DNA from: Insolitispirillum peregrinum
GTDB lineage: Bacteria > Pseudomonadota > Alphaproteobacteria > Rhodospirillales > Rhodospirillaceae
Length of the DNA stretch: 64,000 nucleotides
Direction: 5' to 3' (one strand)
NCBI RefSeq assembly: GCF_042665255.1
Contig: NZ_JBHTCD010000013.1
Every line of letters begins with the position of its first letter. Within the stretch, counting starts at the first letter, position 1. The notes beneath the pieces were generated by a model. It was not told the origin of the DNA. It searched no databases and was given only the letters and a program-made list of their open reading frames with translations. The translations under genes were made by a program, and so were the position numbers. Below are positions 61,762 through 64,000 of the stretch, piece by piece.

Positions 61762-62250
61762 ATGACTTCCTGCTCTTGCGGCTCGTCCCGCCCTTACGCC
61801 GAGTGCTGTGAACCGTTCATCTCGGGTGCCGCCAAGCCGGAAACCGCCGAACAGCTGATGCGCTCGCGCTATACCGCCTTTGCCGTGCAGTCGGTCGACT
61901 ATCTGCAACAGACCCTGACCCCGGACACCCAGGGTGACTTCGACCGTGGCCACGTCAGTGAATGGGCCGCCAACAGTGAATGGCTGGGCCTGAACGTGCT
62001 GAGCACCGAAGCCGGTGGCGCTGACGATGAAGAAGGCTGGGTGGAATTCGTCGCCCGCTTCAAGCTGGGTGCCCAGACCCACACCCACCACGAAACCGGC
62101 CATTTCCGCAAGCTGGATGGTCAGTGGTACTATGCAGACGGCATTTCCGGCCCGCGCACCGTGCGCAAGGGCCCGAAGATTGGCCGTAACGACCCCTGCA
62201 CCTGCGGATCGGGCAAGAAGTACAAGAAGTGCTGCGGCGCTGCTGCCTGA
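61762..62250 (+). CDS. ychJ: YchJ-family protein with two SEC-C zinc motifs
   Basis: The 162-residue protein has a cysteine motif at each end: CSCGSSRPYAECCEPF at the N-terminus and NDPCTCGSGKKYKKCCG at the C-terminus, with the UPF0225 core between them (AEQLMRSRYTAFAVQSVDYL). ATG 61762 is the start because the motif begins at residue 3; the extra open frame upstream has no domain. SEC-C motifs bind zinc and often mediate protein contacts, as in SecA. The cellular role is not known. A strong terminator follows. Confidence 0.92.
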   Translation: MTSCSCGSSRPYAECCEPFISGAAKPETAEQLMRSRYTAFAVQSVDYLQQTLTPDTQGDFDRGHVSEWAANSEWLGLNVLSTEAGGADDEEGWVEFVARFKLGAQTHTHHETGHFRKLDGQWYYADGISGPRTVRKGPKIGRNDPCTCGSGKKYKKCCGAAA

Positions 62251-62277
62251 TTCCTGAGACTCTGATACTGCAACAGG

Positions 62278-62316
62278 AACAGCCCCGTGATCGTCGGTGA
62301 TCACGAGGCTGTTTTT
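62278..62316 (+). terminator. Intrinsic terminator of ychJ
   Basis: AACAGCC-C-CGTGATC pairs with GATCACG-A-GGCTGTT around a short loop and is followed by TTTTTCTG (about 62312-62319). It lies 28 bases past the ychJ stop. Confidence 0.9.
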
Positions 62317-62385
62317 CTGTCGTCCGGGCAATGGGGTGTGAGCGTGGCCCACAGGCCCGGTCTTGCGCGCTATCACTGCGACAGA

Positions 62386-62600
62386 TCACAGTACACAACA
62401 CAAAGGAAACAAGGACGTGGAGCGCTGCTCCACGCCTCGCTGGGGCCAGTCGGCACCAGACCCCGTTCCTTTGATCATAAAAGAAAAAACGGGGGTTCGG
62501 GGCCTCAGGCCCCGAGCAGTTCCAGGCGGCAGCCTGCACTGATTGAACCAACTGTCGTGTCCTGTGGCGTCAGATTGAACGCACGCTGGTCTACTGCGCC
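62386..62600 (+). repeat. Composite hairpin-rich intergenic repeat, copy 4
   Basis: It shares with copy 1 the hairpin TGGAGCGCTGCTCCA (about 62418), CCCCGTT...AACGGGG around TTGATCATAAAAG, CGGGGCCTCAGGCCCCG and CCAGGCGGCAGCCTG. It ends AACGCACGCTGGTCTA; the last CTA is the complement of the TAG stop of the leftward lipoprotein gene at 62591. It separates convergent ychJ and the lipoprotein gene. Confidence 0.88.
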
Positions 62601-63505
62601 AACGGCATAACGACGCAGTATTTGTGCTGTTTGCGCATCTGGGTGCACTGGGCATACATGTCGGCCTGACTGAGGCCGACGGCATACAGGCGGACGAAGT
62701 CTTCCTTGGCCCCCTTCAGCGTCAGCTTGACCGGCACATAGCGCGGCGTCAGCGCGGCAAGGGCCGGGACTTCCTTTTTCAGCTCGGTCCAGCCTTCGCG
62801 GGCCATGCCTTCGCCCCGATACGATGCCAGATGCATCCCCAGCTTGCTGTCGGGGGTCGCGGTGGCCTTTTGGCCTTCGAGCGCGTCCTTGCCGACGTTG
62901 TTGTCTTTATTGGCGGACTCGGTGGGGGCCGGGGCTGTTGCTGCCATGGCGATGGGGGTGGTGACCGGCACGGTCATCGGGGTCGCCGCTGCCGCCGGGA
63001 TCAGGGAAACCAGAGTGCCATGGTGTTCGGCCAGCAGGACGCCCTTTGGCAGGGCAATAAAGGTGGCAAAGGGAACGGTGCCACAGCCGACGGACACGAC
63101 CGTAACGCGCTCGTCCTGTCCAGCCATCGGCTGGCGGGTCTGGACGGCCTCGCCAAAGGTGATGGCGCGCATCACATAGGACGGAGTCTCGCAAATGCGA
63201 CCGGCAACGTCTTCGGCCCGGGTATCATCCAGCAGAACCGGGCGGCCGACCAATGCCTTGCGATCATCGGCAGACAGGCTGACCTGACCCGACGGATGCA
63301 CATCGGAAACCACCCAGCGGCCACTCAGGGGACCAGCAACGCCGGTTGCCGTTCCATGCGGACCTGTGGCGGTGGTCTGTGGTGGTTCCGATGCGGCGCA
63401 GGCGGTCAGGGCGACGGCCAGAGCACAGGGGGCCAGCAGGCGCGACAGCAAAGGGCGGGTAAGGGACGGGCGGCGGTCGGGCGCCACTGGTGCATTCGGA
63501 CTCAT
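62591..63505 (-). CDS. SPOR-domain lipoprotein
   Basis: The 304-residue protein has a signal peptide with lipobox LTAC (Cys at residue 36), so it should be lipid-anchored in the envelope. The middle part (SGRWVVSDVHPSGQVSLS and GCGTVPFATF) is unassigned, followed by a Pro/Ala/Thr-rich linker and a C-terminal ~80 residues resembling SPOR (LGMHLASYRGEGMAREGWTE, ending KYCVVMPLAQ), which binds denuded septal peptidoglycan. ATG 63505 is chosen at the signal peptide. The TAG stop derives from a dispersed repeat. Confidence 0.78.
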   Translation of the reverse strand: MSPNAPVAPDRRPSLTRPLLSRLLAPCALAVALTACAASEPPQTTATGPHGTATGVAGPLSGRWVVSDVHPSGQVSLSADDRKALVGRPVLLDDTRAEDVAGRICETPSYVMRAITFGEAVQTRQPMAGQDERVTVVSVGCGTVPFATFIALPKGVLLAEHHGTLVSLIPAAAATPMTVPVTTPIAMAATAPAPTESANKDNNVGKDALEGQKATATPDSKLGMHLASYRGEGMAREGWTELKKEVPALAALTPRYVPVKLTLKGAKEDFVRLYAVGLSQADMYAQCTQMRKQHKYCVVMPLAQ

Positions 63506-63678
63506 GGCCTCCTGGCTCCTTTTCTGATCGACGCAAGAACGGGCTGGAAAAATCCTGAAAACCATCCCGCCACCCCCGATCAGCGCAATCAGGGATGGCG
63601 GGACGGAAACTGTTGTGCAGAGTAAGGTGTTTTTGCCGGGCGAGTGAACGGCTTTTCGTGTCTCCCGGCAAATTTTCC

Positions 63679-63730
63679 AAACCCCGAGCATGCCCTGTGC
63701 CTCGATGGTCACTGAACATGCTCGGGGTTT
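63679..63730. terminator. Hairpin, probable terminator of the edge gene
   Basis: AAACCCCGAGCATG (63679-63692) and CATGCTCGGGGTTT (63717-63730) form a perfect 14-bp stem with a 24-base loop between the 54-bp tandem repeats and the lipoprotein gene. It lies about 120 bases past the stop of the leftward gene at 63850; on the minus strand it is followed by TGGAAAATTTG. Confidence 0.55.
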
Positions 63731-63840
63731 GAGTCTGTTCAAGCGCAAATGCGTCGTCGCAGATGTACCATCTGCTCGGGATTTGAGTCTGTTCAAGCGC
63801 AAATGCGTCGTCGCAGATGCACCATCTGCTCGGGATTTGC
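63721..63840. repeat. 54-bp tandem repeat
   Basis: Two full 54-bp units (63721-63774 and 63775-63828), differing at two positions, are followed by a partial third (63829-63840). Each begins CTCGGG and contains TCTGTTCAAGCGCAAATGCG, then GTCGTCGCAGATG. They lie just downstream of the leftward gene at the window edge. The right arm of the 14-bp hairpin overlaps the first unit. Confidence 0.9.
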
Positions 63841-63849
63841 TGTACCAGA

Positions 63850-64000
63850 TCAGAAATAATCCACCAGCAGCTTGCGCCGGTTCAGCGACTGCACCGGGCG
63901 GGCGTTCATCGGGAACAGGGTGGCAAAGGCCTTCAGCTGTTCGGGCGAGGCTTCGATGGCGTCCTGATAGACGATCCACGACACGATTTCCGAACAGGGC
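63850..64000 (-). CDS. Unidentified gene, C-terminal end (cut by window edge)
   Basis: The minus strand is open from the window edge to TGA at 63850-63852 and encodes about 49 residues with good codon usage: CSEIVSWIVYQDAIEASPEQ, then LKAFATLFPMNARPVQSLNR and a C-terminal RRKLLVDYF. I do not recognise the family from this tail. The frame and third-position GC support it as coding. It points leftward toward the SPOR lipoprotein gene. Confidence 0.65.
   Translation of the reverse strand, partial: PCSEIVSWIVYQDAIEASPEQLKAFATLFPMNARPVQSLNRRKLLVDYF

Noticed and set aside
60100..62376. 758-codon open frame on the minus strand across the APH-AAA fusion and ychJ
   Set aside because: It spans two well-supported plus-strand genes and their terminator, and its product is low-complexity antisense sequence.
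63506..63979. N-terminal extension of the SPOR lipoprotein through the tandem repeats
   Set aside because: The extension encodes the 54-bp repeats in frame, and the signal peptide with lipobox starts only at ATG 63505; the edge gene uses a different frame.

Overview
The window looks like chromosomal DNA of a free-living, GC-rich Gram-negative bacterium, most likely an alphaproteobacterium of the Rhodospirillales type. The grounds are a class I lysyl-tRNA synthetase, aerobic-type cobalamin gene cobH, a globin-coupled chemoreceptor, several c-di-GMP/cNMP signalling genes, SqrR-like regulation, and dispersed intergenic palindromes of a kind I associate with alphaproteobacteria. The taxonomic call is inference; no rRNA or tRNA gene was seen.

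Layout. 1-0.45 kb: the 3' tail of an IS5-like transposase against a hairpin-rich intergenic repeat. 0.46-12.9 kb: housekeeping and signalling (lysS, globin/CZB chemoreceptor, ubiD, a PIG-L deacetylase/GNAT pair, GAF-HD-GYP, Nudix, cobH, moeB-like E1, GAF-GGDEF). 12.9-22.5 kb: a TetR-controlled EmrAB-type pump with a clear palindromic operator, a membrane class III cyclase, an EF-G-like GTPase, a QmcA/NfeD pair and a LysM-like anchored protein. 22.8-30.4 kb: a purine-ureide module (ureidoglycolate lyase and allantoicase, GntR regulator, polar amino-acid-type ABC importer, malate synthase G) that can carry allantoate carbon to malate. 30.4-36.2 kb: a B12-binding radical SAM enzyme, UspA, a secreted lipase-like protein and an ALDH7-type dehydrogenase. 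36.4-39.1 kb: a radical SAM/SPASM enzyme preceded by two paralogous small proteins with DUF1842-like and DUF1843 ('GDL') domains, which look like substrates of the enzyme. 39.7-42.6 kb: a LysE exporter and acetoacetyl-CoA synthetase.

42.7-51.1 kb is a defence island. An AT-richer Zorya type II-like operon (zorA, zorB, HNH-nuclease zorE) is followed by a PLD-fold nuclease gene and an EcoRII-like restriction-modification set (Dcm-type C5 methylase, Vsr mismatch nuclease, EcoRII-C endonuclease; CCWGG specificity is inferred). The Zorya cassette lies between 26-bp direct repeats. Its far border is a mosaic of pieces copied from the acetoacetyl-CoA synthetase gene, from the zorE tail and from a DUF2892 gene 9 kb away.

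51.3-64 kb: LysR with a divergent GST/flavoprotein pair, an EamA exporter, a SqrR/BigR-type ArsR repressor with a YgaP-like membrane protein, an RND efflux pair, an APH-AAA fusion, YchJ, a SPOR lipoprotein and the 3' end of an unidentified gene. Three families of hairpin-forming repeats occur in at least nine intergenic places, and several of them supply the stop codon of the adjoining gene.
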